In this document: positions 50,668-58,811 of the stretch, in pieces
Position numbering within the stretch: position 1 is the first letter of the stretch
Layout of the letters: each line of letters opens with the position of its first letter
Source: Blautia sp.
GTDB lineage: Bacteria > Bacillota > Clostridia > Lachnospirales > Lachnospiraceae
Length of the DNA: 64,000 nucleotides
Reading direction: 5' to 3'
Assembly: GCA_022770365.1 (NCBI GenBank)
Contig: JALEHU010000065.1
Span: 1-64,000 of the forward strand
The notes under the pieces: generated by a model
Told to the model about the DNA's origin: nothing
What the model saw: only the letters and a program-made list of their open reading frames with translations
The model's database searches: none
Made by a program: the position numbers and the translations under genes

Positions 50668-52050
50668 ATGAAAGATAAAAAACATGTAATTTCCAGGATT
50701 CAGCCCGGCAGTATCGGGGAAGAACTGGAACTTGAAGCGGGAGATATTCTTCTTTCAGTCAATGACAGACAGATAGAGGATGTTTTTGATTACCGCTATC
50801 TTTTAAATGATGAAAATATAGTACTTCTGGTACAGAAGCCTGATGGAGAAGTATGGGAGCTGGAAGTGGAAAAAGATTATGAGGAAGATCTGGGAATAGA
50901 GTTTGAGAATGGCCTGATGGACGACTACCGTTCCTGCTCTAACCACTGTATCTTCTGCTTTATTGATCAGATGCCGCCCGGGATGAGGGAGACTCTGTAT
51001 TTTAAAGATGATGATTCGCGTCTTTCTTTTTTACAGGGCAATTATGTTACACTGACCAATATGAGCGATCATGATATTGAAAGAGTGATTCATTATCATC
51101 TTTCCCCTATTAATATTTCTTTTCAGACAATGAATCCGCAGCTCCGGTGCCGGATGCTTCACAACCGCTTTGCGGGAGATGCACTGAAAAAAGTTGACAG
51201 ACTGTTTGAGGCGGGAATTGCCATGAATGGACAGATTGTTCTCTGCAAGGGTGTGAATGACGGAGAGGAACTGGAATACAGTCTTGAGAAGCTTTCGGCA
51301 TATGCCCCTGTGCTGGAAAGTGTTTCAATCGTTCCGGTGGGCTTGACAAAATACCGGGAAGGGCTGTATCCTTTACAGGCATTTACCAGAGAAGATGCCC
51401 GGACTGTGATCAGCCAGGTCAGACGCTGGCAGAATAAAATGATGGAGAGGCATGGCATCCATTTTGTCCATGCGTCAGATGAATGGTATATTCTTGCAGA
51501 ACTGGAACTGCCGGAAGAAGAGACCTATGACGGCTATCTTCAGCTGGAAAACGGTGTCGGTATGCTGAGACTTCTGGAGACAGAGGTGAAAGAAGCACTG
51601 GACCGTCGTGAAGGAGATGACCGTCAGATTCGTGCTACAATTGCTACGGGGAAACTCGCGGGTCCATATCTTGAGAAATATATGGAAGAGATCCGACAGA
51701 AATATCCGAATGTACAAACAGATGTAAGAGTGATCAAAAACCACTTTTTTGGAGAGACGATTACCGTTTCCGGACTGATCACGGGACAGGACCTGAAAAA
51801 GCAGCTGTCGGAGGAAGAGACGGGAGACAGGATACTGCTTCCGTGTACGATGCTCCGTGACGGTGAGAATATTTTTCTGGATGATGTTACTGTAGAAGAA
51901 TTGTCCGAAACACTGGGCAAAGAAATAATAATTGTAAATGAAAGCGGTGAAGATCTGGTAGCTGCCGTTCTTGAGCCGCAGGAACATAAAATACTCAGAA
52001 GGAGACAAATGTATGAGCAAACCAGTAGTTGCCATAGTAGGCAGGCCTAA
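50668..52050 (+). CDS. DUF512 family protein with PDZ and radical-SAM-like cysteine motif
   Basis: The 460-residue protein begins with a PDZ-like domain ([20 protein letters not shown] near residue 20). A C-x3-C-x2-C motif ([14 protein letters not shown] near residue 91) recalls radical SAM iron-sulphur sites. The rest matches DUF512 (PF04459). It is conserved in Firmicutes next to der; its function is unknown. The last 38 bases overlap the start of der in another frame. GGAGAA precedes ATG 50668. Confidence 0.83.
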   Translation: MKDKKHVISRIQPGSIGEELELEAGDILLSVNDRQIEDVFDYRYLLNDENIVLLVQKPDGEVWELEVEKDYEEDLGIEFENGLMDDYRSCSNHCIFCFIDQMPPGMRETLYFKDDDSRLSFLQGNYVTLTNMSDHDIERVIHYHLSPINISFQTMNPQLRCRMLHNRFAGDALKKVDRLFEAGIAMNGQIVLCKGVNDGEELEYSLEKLSAYAPVLESVSIVPVGLTKYREGLYPLQAFTREDARTVISQVRRWQNKMMERHGIHFVHASDEWYILAELELPEEETYDGYLQLENGVGMLRLLETEVKEALDRREGDDRQIRATIATGKLAGPYLEKYMEEIRQKYPNVQTDVRVIKNHFFGETITVSGLITGQDLKKQLSEEETGDRILLPCTMLRDGENIFLDDVTVEELSETLGKEIIIVNESGEDLVAAVLEPQEHKILRRRQMYEQTSSCHSRQA

Positions 52051-53344
52051 TGTGGGTAAATCTACTCTTTTCAATGCTCTGGCCGGTGAGAAGATTTCCA
52101 TTGTCAAAGACACTCCGGGCGTGACAAGAGACAGGATTTATGCAGATGTAACATGGCTTGATAAATCTTTTACCATGATTGATACCGGCGGAATCGAGCC
52201 GGACAGCAGAGACATTATTCTTTCTCAGATGAGAGAACAGGCACAGATTGCAATCGATACTGCTGATGTGATCATTTTTATAACAGATGTGCAGCAGGGA
52301 CTTGTGGATTCCGACTCCAAAGTTGCCGATTTGCTCCGCAGGAGCGGCAAACCTGTAGTTCTTGTGGTGAATAAAGTAGACAGTGTTCAGAAATATATGA
52401 TGGATGTCTACGAATTTTACAACCTTGGAATCGGGGAACCGGTGCCGATTTCAGCAGCGAACCGTATGGGAATCGGTGACATGCTGGATGAAGTTGTGAA
52501 ACATTTTCCGGAGGATGCAGAGACGGAAGAAGATGATGATATTCCCAGAATCGCTGTAGTTGGCAAACCGAACGTAGGCAAGTCTTCTCTGATCAATAAA
52601 CTCCTTGGAGAAGACCGTGTGATCGTGTCGGATATTGCAGGAACCACCCGTGATGCTATTGATACAAAAGTAAAATGGCAGGGAAGGGACTATATTTTTA
52701 TTGACACTGCAGGACTTCGCCGTAAGGGTAAGATCAAAGAGGAGATTGAACGATACAGTGTTATACGTACCGTGACTGCTGTAGAGCGTGCCAGTGTCGT
52801 AGTGATCATGATAGATGCCACAGAAGGAGTTACGGAGCAGGATGCCAAGATCGCCGGAATCGCTCACGAGCGAGGCAAAGGTGTCATTATAGCTGTTAAT
52901 AAGTGGGATGCTATTGAAAAGAATGACAAGACGATCTACAAACACACCAATCGCATCCGCGAGGTGCTTGCCTATATGCCGTATGCGGAACTTGTATTTA
53001 TTTCCGCGAAGACAGGACTTCGTATCAGCCGTCTTTTTGAAACTATTGATGCCGTCATTGAGAATCAGACGCTCCGTATCCAGACGGGTGTTCTTAATGA
53101 GATCCTGTCAGAAGCAGTTGCCATGCAGCAGCCGCCGTCCGATAAAGGGAAACGTCTTAAGATATATTACATGACACAGGTGGGGGTACGTCCGCCTACA
53201 TTTGTTATTTTTGTCAATGACAAGGAACTGATGCATTTTTCCTATACAAGATATATTGAGAATAAAATCCGCGAAGCATTTGGTTTCGGCGGAACATCAC
53301 TGAAATTCATCATTCGCGAGCGCGGGGAAAAGGAAGGGCTATAA
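52013..53344 (+). CDS. der: Ribosome biogenesis GTPase Der (EngA)
   Basis: The 443-residue protein has two tandem G domains: [11 protein letters not shown] at residue 9 with DTPGVTRDR and NKVD, then [10 protein letters not shown] near 185 with DTAGLRRKG and NKWD. A KH-like C-terminal domain follows. It helps assemble the 50S ribosomal subunit. ATG 52013 has GGAGA seven bases upstream inside the DUF512 gene; an in-frame extension to 51971 is not supported by the family. The stop overlaps the plsY start. Confidence 0.96.
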   Translation: MSKPVVAIVGRPNVGKSTLFNALAGEKISIVKDTPGVTRDRIYADVTWLDKSFTMIDTGGIEPDSRDIILSQMREQAQIAIDTADVIIFITDVQQGLVDSDSKVADLLRRSGKPVVLVVNKVDSVQKYMMDVYEFYNLGIGEPVPISAANRMGIGDMLDEVVKHFPEDAETEEDDDIPRIAVVGKPNVGKSSLINKLLGEDRVIVSDIAGTTRDAIDTKVKWQGRDYIFIDTAGLRRKGKIKEEIERYSVIRTVTAVERASVVVIMIDATEGVTEQDAKIAGIAHERGKGVIIAVNKWDAIEKNDKTIYKHTNRIREVLAYMPYAELVFISAKTGLRISRLFETIDAVIENQTLRIQTGVLNEILSEAVAMQQPPSDKGKRLKIYYMTQVGVRPPTFVIFVNDKELMHFSYTRYIENKIREAFGFGGTSLKFIIRERGEKEGL

Positions 53345-54000
53345 TGGAACGTTTGATTTGCTTGGTAATCGGTTATGTCTGCGGACTTTTTCAGACTTCC
53401 TATATTATCGGCAGGATGCACAAGACGGATATCCGGGAGCACGGAAGCGGAAATGCAGGCACCACCAATGCACTTCGTACATTCGGCAAGAAGGCGGGTG
53501 CGATAACATTGCTGGGGGATTTGTTGAAATGCATGATATCCATCTGGATTGTCAGATTGCTGTTTGGCGAAAAATATGGAGATATTCTGCCGCTGCTGAG
53601 CTTATATGCGGGGGCAGGATGTATCCTTGGCCATAATTTTCCGTTTTATCTGAATTTCAAAGGAGGAAAAGGAGTGGCAGCATCTGTTGGTATGATCCTG
53701 GCCTTTGACATTAGGATATTTCTTCTGTGTGCGATTGTTTTCTTCGGCCTGTTTTTTGCGGCACATTATGTGTCTCTGTGTTCTCTTTGTGCATACGCAT
53801 CAGCGCTGATCTTTATGATCGTTCTTGGTCAGATGGGATATTATGGAATGGACAGAGCGCATACCATTGAAATGTATATTGTGATGGCTGCACTGACAGC
53901 AATGGCTTTTTACCGGCACAGGGCTAATATTCAGCGTCTTGTAAATGGAACAGAAAATAAAATTTTCCTGGGCGGTAAATCCGGGAAAAAGAAAGAATAA
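53344..54000 (+). CDS. plsY: Glycerol-3-phosphate acyltransferase PlsY
   Basis: The 218-residue membrane protein has the PlsY motifs: GSGNAGTTNALRTFGKKAGA near residue 36, GHNFPFYLNFKGGKGVA near 98 and several membrane helices. It transfers the acyl group from acyl-phosphate to glycerol-3-phosphate, the first step of phospholipid synthesis. It is followed 17 bases later by gpsA, which makes its substrate. Start overlaps der by one base. The C-terminal lysine-rich tail is variable in the family. Confidence 0.93.
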   Translation: MERLICLVIGYVCGLFQTSYIIGRMHKTDIREHGSGNAGTTNALRTFGKKAGAITLLGDLLKCMISIWIVRLLFGEKYGDILPLLSLYAGAGCILGHNFPFYLNFKGGKGVAASVGMILAFDIRIFLLCAIVFFGLFFAAHYVSLCSLCAYASALIFMIVLGQMGYYGMDRAHTIEMYIVMAALTAMAFYRHRANIQRLVNGTENKIFLGGKSGKKKE

Positions 54001-54017
54001 GAATAAGAGGTGATTCT

Positions 54018-55028
54018 ATGGCAAAAATCAGTGTATTGGGCGCAGGAAGCTGGGGAACTGCATTATCTCTGCTGCTTCATAATAACGGACATGAAGTGCT
54101 TCTCTGGTCTGCTCTGGAAGATGAGGTGGAAATGCTTCGGGAAAAGCGTGAACATGCCACCAAACTTCCCGGGGTAAAAATTCCCGACGAGATTGAAATT
54201 ACATCGGATCTGGAAGCTGCATTAAAGGAACCGGATGTTGCAGTTCTGGCAGTGCCTTCTCCGTTTACACGAAGTACTTCGCACAGAATGGCTCCCCTTG
54301 TGTGCGATGGACTGAAAATCGTCAATGTCGCTAAGGGAATTGAGGAAAATACATTGCTGACATTAAGTGATATCATTGAGGAGGAGATACCCAATGCAAA
54401 TGTCAGTGTACTTTCCGGTCCAAGCCATGCGGAAGAAGTCGGGCGCGGCCTTCCTACAACATGCGTTGTAAGTTCTCATGACAGGGCAACGGCGGAATAT
54501 CTTCAGAGCATTTTTATGAGTCCTGTATTTCGCGTTTATACGACACCGGATATGCTGGGAGTAGAACTCGGTGCAGCTCTCAAAAACGTGATTGCCCTTG
54601 CAGCCGGAACAGCGGATGGACTGGGCTATGGTGATAATACCAAAGCGGCGCTGATTACCCGCGGTATAGCGGAAATCGGCAGACTGGGCATCGAAATGGG
54701 GGCAAAAATGGAAACATTCTGCGGACTTTCGGGTATCGGAGATCTGATCGTGACATGCGCCAGCGTGCACAGCCGCAACCGTAAAGCAGGATATCTCATC
54801 GGAAAAGGCTATACCATGCAGGAGGCTATGGATGAGGTGAAGATGGTGGTAGAAGGCGTTTATTCCGCAAAAGCCGCAAAAGGACTTGCTGAAAAGTATG
54901 GCGTAGAGATGCCGATCATCGATGAGGTGAATAAGGTGCTGTTTGACGGCAAGGCTGCATCGGAAGCAGTTATTGATCTGATGCTCCGGGATAAAAAACT
55001 GGAATCTCCTGATCTTCCGTGGGAATAA
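54018..55028 (+). CDS. gpsA: Glycerol-3-phosphate dehydrogenase [NAD(P)+]
   Basis: The 336-residue protein has the nucleotide-binding motif VLGAGSWGTALSLLLHNNGH at residues 6-25, the SGPSHAEEVGRGLPT segment near 132 and the KNVIALAAGTADGLGYGDNT segment near 189 that carries the catalytic lysine. It reduces dihydroxyacetone phosphate to glycerol-3-phosphate for PlsY. It ends the operon before a hairpin terminator. Ribosome site AAGAGGTGATT precedes ATG 54018. Confidence 0.95.
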   Translation: MAKISVLGAGSWGTALSLLLHNNGHEVLLWSALEDEVEMLREKREHATKLPGVKIPDEIEITSDLEAALKEPDVAVLAVPSPFTRSTSHRMAPLVCDGLKIVNVAKGIEENTLLTLSDIIEEEIPNANVSVLSGPSHAEEVGRGLPTTCVVSSHDRATAEYLQSIFMSPVFRVYTTPDMLGVELGAALKNVIALAAGTADGLGYGDNTKAALITRGIAEIGRLGIEMGAKMETFCGLSGIGDLIVTCASVHSRNRKAGYLIGKGYTMQEAMDEVKMVVEGVYSAKAAKGLAEKYGVEMPIIDEVNKVLFDGKAASEAVIDLMLRDKKLESPDLPWE

Positions 55029-55033
55029 AAAAG

Positions 55034-55070
55034 AGCCGCGAACTGGCCGTAGGGTCTGTTTCGCGGCTTT
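55034..55070. terminator. Terminator between gpsA and the aldo/keto reductase gene
   Basis: AGCCGCGAA (55034-55042) pairs with TTCGCGGCT (55060-55068); TTT follows on the plus strand and TTTTTT on the minus strand. Confidence 0.75.
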
Positions 55071-55079
55071 GTTATTGTG

Positions 55080-55907
55080 TCAGAATTTGATATCACGAAG
55101 GTCCTCGGGGATACTGGCACTGCGGAAGTTCTGATTCAGTGTATCAAGAATAGCCATGTCTTCCTCTTCGATCGTAAAATCGAAAATCTGGCTGTTGCTG
55201 ATAATGCGGTCGGGATTTACGGATTTCGGAATGACAGAAATACCTTTCTGCACTGCCCAGCGAAGCCCTATCTGAGCGGGAGTGCGTGCATATTTCGTTC
55301 CGAGTACACACATAACATCATGGTCAAGATAAGCGCCCCGGGCAAGAGGAGCGTAAGCCTGTACCTGGATTCCGTTGGTCTGACAGTAGTCAATCAGTTC
55401 CTTGTTATAAAACAGAGGATGACATTCAATCTGATTGACAGCAGGAATGATTCCGGATACTTTACGCAGCTCTTCCAGGTGACGTATTTCAAAGTTGCTG
55501 ACACCAATGGAAAGAGCACGTCCTGACTCCTGGATTTCTTCGAGTTCTTTCCATGTTGTGAGATAACATCCGGGAACCGGCCAGTGTATCAGATAAAGAT
55601 CGACATAATCAAGACGGAGACGTTCCAGGCTCCGTTCAAAAGCTCCTCTGACATCTCCGAGCCGCTGGGCGGTATTCCATATTTTTGTTGTTATGAAAAG
55701 ATCCTTGCGCGGAACTCCGCAGGATGCAATGCCGCGTCCGACATTTTCTTCATTTTTATAAACAGAAGCCGTATCAATGAGACGGTAGCCTGCATCAACT
55801 GCTGCACATATGGCAGATTCAGCTTCACCGGTTCCGGTAGCCTTATACATTCCAAGCCCAAGGAGGGGCATTTCTCTGTCGGTGTTTAAAAAAATAGAGT
55901 TTTTCAA
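55080..55907 (-). CDS. Aldo/keto reductase
   Basis: The 275-residue protein has the complete AKR catalytic tetrad: D45 and Y50 in DTASVYKNEENVG, K75 in ITTKIWN and H108 in YLIHWP. NADPH-binding residues appear in SVIPKSVNPDRI near the C-terminus. The family reduces aldehydes and ketones with NADPH in the cytoplasm. It is similar in size and motifs to the 2,5-diketogluconate reductase group, but substrate is not readable. It is monocistronic, with an extended -10 promoter on the minus strand. Confidence 0.9.
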   Translation of the reverse strand: MKNSIFLNTDREMPLLGLGMYKATGTGEAESAICAAVDAGYRLIDTASVYKNEENVGRGIASCGVPRKDLFITTKIWNTAQRLGDVRGAFERSLERLRLDYVDLYLIHWPVPGCYLTTWKELEEIQESGRALSIGVSNFEIRHLEELRKVSGIIPAVNQIECHPLFYNKELIDYCQTNGIQVQAYAPLARGAYLDHDVMCVLGTKYARTPAQIGLRWAVQKGISVIPKSVNPDRIISNSQIFDFTIEEEDMAILDTLNQNFRSASIPEDLRDIKF

Positions 55908-56154
55908 CTTCGTTCCTCCTCATAAACATTGATTCCAAATTCAATATTTGTTCATTATAACACAAAAATATGAAAGAAGAACATCATTTATATTAAAAAT
56001 TTGCTACATAAAAACCATTATGTTCATTTACCATGGCAAAATATATTGTTAAAATCTAGACAAGTGGGTAATTTATTCGACAAAAGCAAGGAAAAAAAGA
56101 CGAACTTTAAGCTGTTGAGGATAAAATAATTGGTGTTTTTTTATGATAAGTACC
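55908..56154. other. AT-rich divergent intergenic region
   Basis: About 330 bases separate the aldo/keto reductase gene from the nickel/CO dehydrogenase operon. I see no coding frame. It holds the minus-strand promoter and, at its right end, the promoter of the nickel operon at 56155. Confidence 0.6.
55954..55959 (-). promoter_or_regulatory. Extended -10 box of the aldo/keto reductase gene
   Basis: The minus strand reads TGTTATAAT, an extended -10 element; no convincing -35 box lies at the right spacing. Confidence 0.5.
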
Positions 56155-56183
56155 TTGATAATCCGAGGAAAAAGATGTATAAT
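56155..56183 (+). promoter_or_regulatory. Promoter of the nickel/CO dehydrogenase region
   Basis: TTGATA at 56155-56160 and TATAAT at 56178-56183 are 17 bases apart, about 48 bases before the first start codon. Confidence 0.8.
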
Positions 56184-56237
56184 GAAATAAATTGATAAAA
56201 TATTGTCATTAATAACAGAATGAAAGGAGAGATTCCA

Positions 56238-56642
56238 ATGCATCTGATTAAAGACGAAAACGGCAACCTTGTTCAGCATGGACATGAACATACACATGAA
56301 CATACTCATACAGACGGCGTGACACACAGCCACTCCCACTCTCATCATGCAGGTCAGGAAGAGATGCATGATCATTCTCATGGCGATGCATCATGTGGTG
56401 ATCATCAGCATTGCGGATCCTGCAGCGGCGGCGACTGTAAGAATGAAACAGCTGCACTTCTCAACTATATGCTTCAGCATAATGAGCATCATGCCGCAGA
56501 ACTGGACCAGATGGCAGATAATCTGAATAAGATGGGGATGACAGCAGCAGCCAGGACGATCAAAGAAGCTGTGGCTGATTTCCAGAAAGGGAATATGCGT
56601 CTCGGTCTTGCTCTTACACTTGTTAAAGAAGAATTGAAATAA
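56238..56642 (+). CDS. Histidine-rich nickel-binding protein (CooJ-like role)
   Basis: The 134-residue protein has 17 histidines in its first 60 residues (for example HGHEHTHEHTHTDGVTHSHS and HDHSHGDASCGDHQHC), a CGSCSGGDC cysteine patch, and then a helical C-terminal domain (LNYMLQHNEHHAAELDQMAD). Such sequences store or deliver nickel, like CooJ and the His-rich end of HypB. It is the first gene of the run leading to CooT, MetF, CooC and CO dehydrogenase, which supports nickel delivery to the C- and A-clusters. It is not clearly homologous to CooJ. ATG 56238 follows AAAGGAGA; ATG 56220 lies before this site. Confidence 0.75.
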   Translation: MHLIKDENGNLVQHGHEHTHEHTHTDGVTHSHSHSHHAGQEEMHDHSHGDASCGDHQHCGSCSGGDCKNETAALLNYMLQHNEHHAAELDQMADNLNKMGMTAAARTIKEAVADFQKGNMRLGLALTLVKEELK

Positions 56643-56675
56643 GGACACAAGAAAGAAAATCAGGAGGCGACATTT

Positions 56676-56861
56676 ATGTGTCTTGCAACTGTATACAAAG
56701 AAAGTGATAATTCTGTGATTTTTAAGAATGTCAGCAGAATTGATGTGGATGGAGACAAATTAATTCTCCGGGATATCATGGGCGATGAAAGAGTAGTCGA
56801 AGGAAGAATACTCATGGTGGATCTGGCCAACAGCATTGTGAAACTCTGCTGCGAAGGGTAA
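56676..56861 (+). CDS. cooT: CooT-family nickel-binding protein
   Basis: The 61-residue protein matches CooT (PF10133): it starts with the conserved MCLATVY, where Cys2 is the proposed nickel ligand, and has VDGDKLILRDIMGDERVVEG followed by a hydrophobic end. CooT proteins bind nickel as dimers and help CO dehydrogenase maturation. It lies 33 bases after the His-rich protein gene and 5 bases before metF. CAGGAGGCGA precedes the start. Confidence 0.85.
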   Translation: MCLATVYKESDNSVIFKNVSRIDVDGDKLILRDIMGDERVVEGRILMVDLANSIVKLCCEG

Positions 56862-56866
56862 AAACG

Positions 56867-57793
56867 ATGTCCGCAGTGAAGTTAACCGATATTATGAAGG
56901 AAAGGCAGATCCTTTCTTTCGAACTGTTTCCGCCGAAAACTGAAAAAGGCATGAACAATCTTTCGGGAACAATTGATCACCTGTGCGAATTCAGACCGGA
57001 TTATATATCTGTTACATACGGAGCCGGAGGCGGGAATGTCGGTGCCAACAGAGAAGTGTGTAATATGATAAAAAAAGCCGGAACTGTACCGGTTACTCAT
57101 TTTACTGTTATCAGAAACACGAAAGAAGGAATCAAAAGCCAACTGGAAGCATATCTGAACGAAGGTGTTGATCATATCCTTGCACTTCGCGGTGATTTCC
57201 CGCGCGGTGAAAACTCTACAGGTGGTGATTTCAGATATGCAACAGATCTTGTAAGATTTATCCGCAGGGAATTCGGAGAAAAATTTGAAATCGCAGTCGC
57301 GGGTTCTCCGGAGGGGCATATTGCATGCCGCAGTCTGGAAGCAGATATTGAAGTTCTTAAACAGAAACAGGATAATGGTGCTGATTATATTATGACTCAG
57401 CTTTGCTGGAACATGGAGCAGTTTAAATACTGGCTGGATGCTATACGCAAGGCGGGCGTCACAATGCCGGTGGATGTAGGCGTTATGCCGGTGCTGGATC
57501 AGGCTGCTACGATTAGTATGGCGCTTTCCCGCAATGGCTGCGTAATAGAACGGGAATTATCCAGAATTATATCGAAATACTGGATTTTCCCCAATCCATT
57601 TGACAAAGAACCTTTTGACGATGCTCTTGAACAGAAAAAGGCGGATTTCAAAAAAGCCGGAATTGAATATACGATCAAACAGATAGACAGATATCGTTCG
57701 CTGGGTATAAACGGGATCCATCTTTATGCCTTGAATAAATGGAGAGATATAACAGATATTATCAATGAATCAGGCATGTGTACATGTGTTTGA
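56867..57793 (+). CDS. metF: Methylenetetrahydrofolate reductase
   Basis: The 308-residue protein has the MetF TIM-barrel motifs: SFELFPPKTEKG near residue 17, YISVTYGAGGG near 47, HILALRGDFPRGE near 104 and AVAGSPEGHI near 144. It reduces methylene-tetrahydrofolate to methyl-tetrahydrofolate, the last methyl-branch step of the Wood-Ljungdahl pathway before the corrinoid protein. In acetogens MetF often pairs with MetV, which is not in the window. It sits between nickel-protein genes and cooC, consistent with an acetogenic rather than only biosynthetic role. ATG 56867 has GAAGGG nearby. Confidence 0.92.
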   Translation: MSAVKLTDIMKERQILSFELFPPKTEKGMNNLSGTIDHLCEFRPDYISVTYGAGGGNVGANREVCNMIKKAGTVPVTHFTVIRNTKEGIKSQLEAYLNEGVDHILALRGDFPRGENSTGGDFRYATDLVRFIRREFGEKFEIAVAGSPEGHIACRSLEADIEVLKQKQDNGADYIMTQLCWNMEQFKYWLDAIRKAGVTMPVDVGVMPVLDQAATISMALSRNGCVIERELSRIISKYWIFPNPFDKEPFDDALEQKKADFKKAGIEYTIKQIDRYRSLGINGIHLYALNKWRDITDIINESGMCTCV

Positions 57794-57850
57794 CAAATGA
57801 AAGGACTGCCGTGCAGTTTTGAATAAGTTGATTTGGGAGGTGCCGAATTT

Positions 57851-58621
57851 ATGGCGCATGTAATTGCAGTCGCGGGAAAAGGCGGCGTAGGTAAGACAAC
57901 ATTATGCGGAATGCTGATAAGGTATTTATGTGAGAAGGGCAAGGGCCCTATTCTTGCAGTAGATGCAGATGCAAATTCCAACCTCAACGAAGTACTTGGT
58001 GTAAAAGTGAATACCACACTTGGTGATGTCCGGGAAGAAATCGCACGTGCGGAGATGTCATCAGAAAATCCGATTCCTGCGGGCATGAGTAAGGCTGATT
58101 ACGCAGAACTTCGCTTTGAGGATGCGATCGTTGAGGATGATGATTTTGACCTGCTTGTTATGGGACGTACACAGGGCAAGGGATGCTATTGTTTTGTCAA
58201 TGGTCTCCTTCAGGCACAGCTTGCCAGATACCAGAACAGTTATCCGTATTTTGTGGTAGATAATGAAGCCGGTATGGAACACATCAGCAGGGGCGTGCTT
58301 CCGTCCATGCAGACAGCAATTCTTGTAAGCGACTGTTCCCGCAGAGGCATTCAGGCAGTGGGGAGAATTGCAGAACTGATCAGGGAATGCGACATGCATC
58401 CGTCTCAGGTTGGACTGATCGTCAACAGAGCACCAAAAGGTGAGCTGAACGATGGAATCAAAGAAGAAATAGAAAATCAGGGGCTGACCCTTCTGGGAGT
58501 GGTTCCTCAGGATGATACCGTATACGAATATGACTGTGAAGGCCGTCCGACATCTTCGCTGCCTGAAGATAATCCCGTAAAGCAGGCACTTCGTGCGATT
58601 GTTGACAAACTGGATTTATAG
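57851..58621 (+). CDS. cooC: CO dehydrogenase maturation ATPase CooC
   Basis: The 256-residue MinD-type ATPase has the deviant P-loop GKGGVGKT at residues 9-16, VDADANSNLNEVLG near 38 and a nickel-binding C-x-C pair (C112, C114 in GKGCYCFVNG) at the place of the CooC dimer site. It uses ATP to insert nickel into CO dehydrogenase. ATG 57851 follows GGGAGG by ten bases; the in-frame start at 57833 lies before the site. A second CooC-like gene follows cooS. Confidence 0.88.
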   Translation: MAHVIAVAGKGGVGKTTLCGMLIRYLCEKGKGPILAVDADANSNLNEVLGVKVNTTLGDVREEIARAEMSSENPIPAGMSKADYAELRFEDAIVEDDDFDLLVMGRTQGKGCYCFVNGLLQAQLARYQNSYPYFVVDNEAGMEHISRGVLPSMQTAILVSDCSRRGIQAVGRIAELIRECDMHPSQVGLIVNRAPKGELNDGIKEEIENQGLTLLGVVPQDDTVYEYDCEGRPTSSLPEDNPVKQALRAIVDKLDL

Positions 58622-58811
58622 AATAAGCTGCACCCCTTGGCGTTTATGACGGCAGGGGATGTTTGGTGCAATGGGAAATTACATTTCTTTATATTTTTTA
58701 CCCGTAAATAACCCATGGGAGGGGATGGGTTCCCGCTTGTGGGATTATTATAAAAATTTTTATGAAAAACAATAGTGCATATGAATATGTACAAATTAAA
58801 GGAGGTCTATA
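58622..58811 (+). promoter_or_regulatory. Leader region before cooS with two small hairpins
   Basis: The 190-base gap holds AACCCAT (58710-58716) pairing with ATGGGTT (58725-58731), and a second TCCC/GGGA stem at 58731-58744, followed by an AT-rich stretch. No clear -35/-10 pair or T run is visible, so it may be an untranslated or processed leader. Confidence 0.35.

Noticed and set aside
56280-56400. CAT/CAC-rich stretch as a DNA repeat or CRISPR-like array
   Set aside because: It encodes the histidine-rich N-terminus of a real gene and has no repeat-spacer structure.
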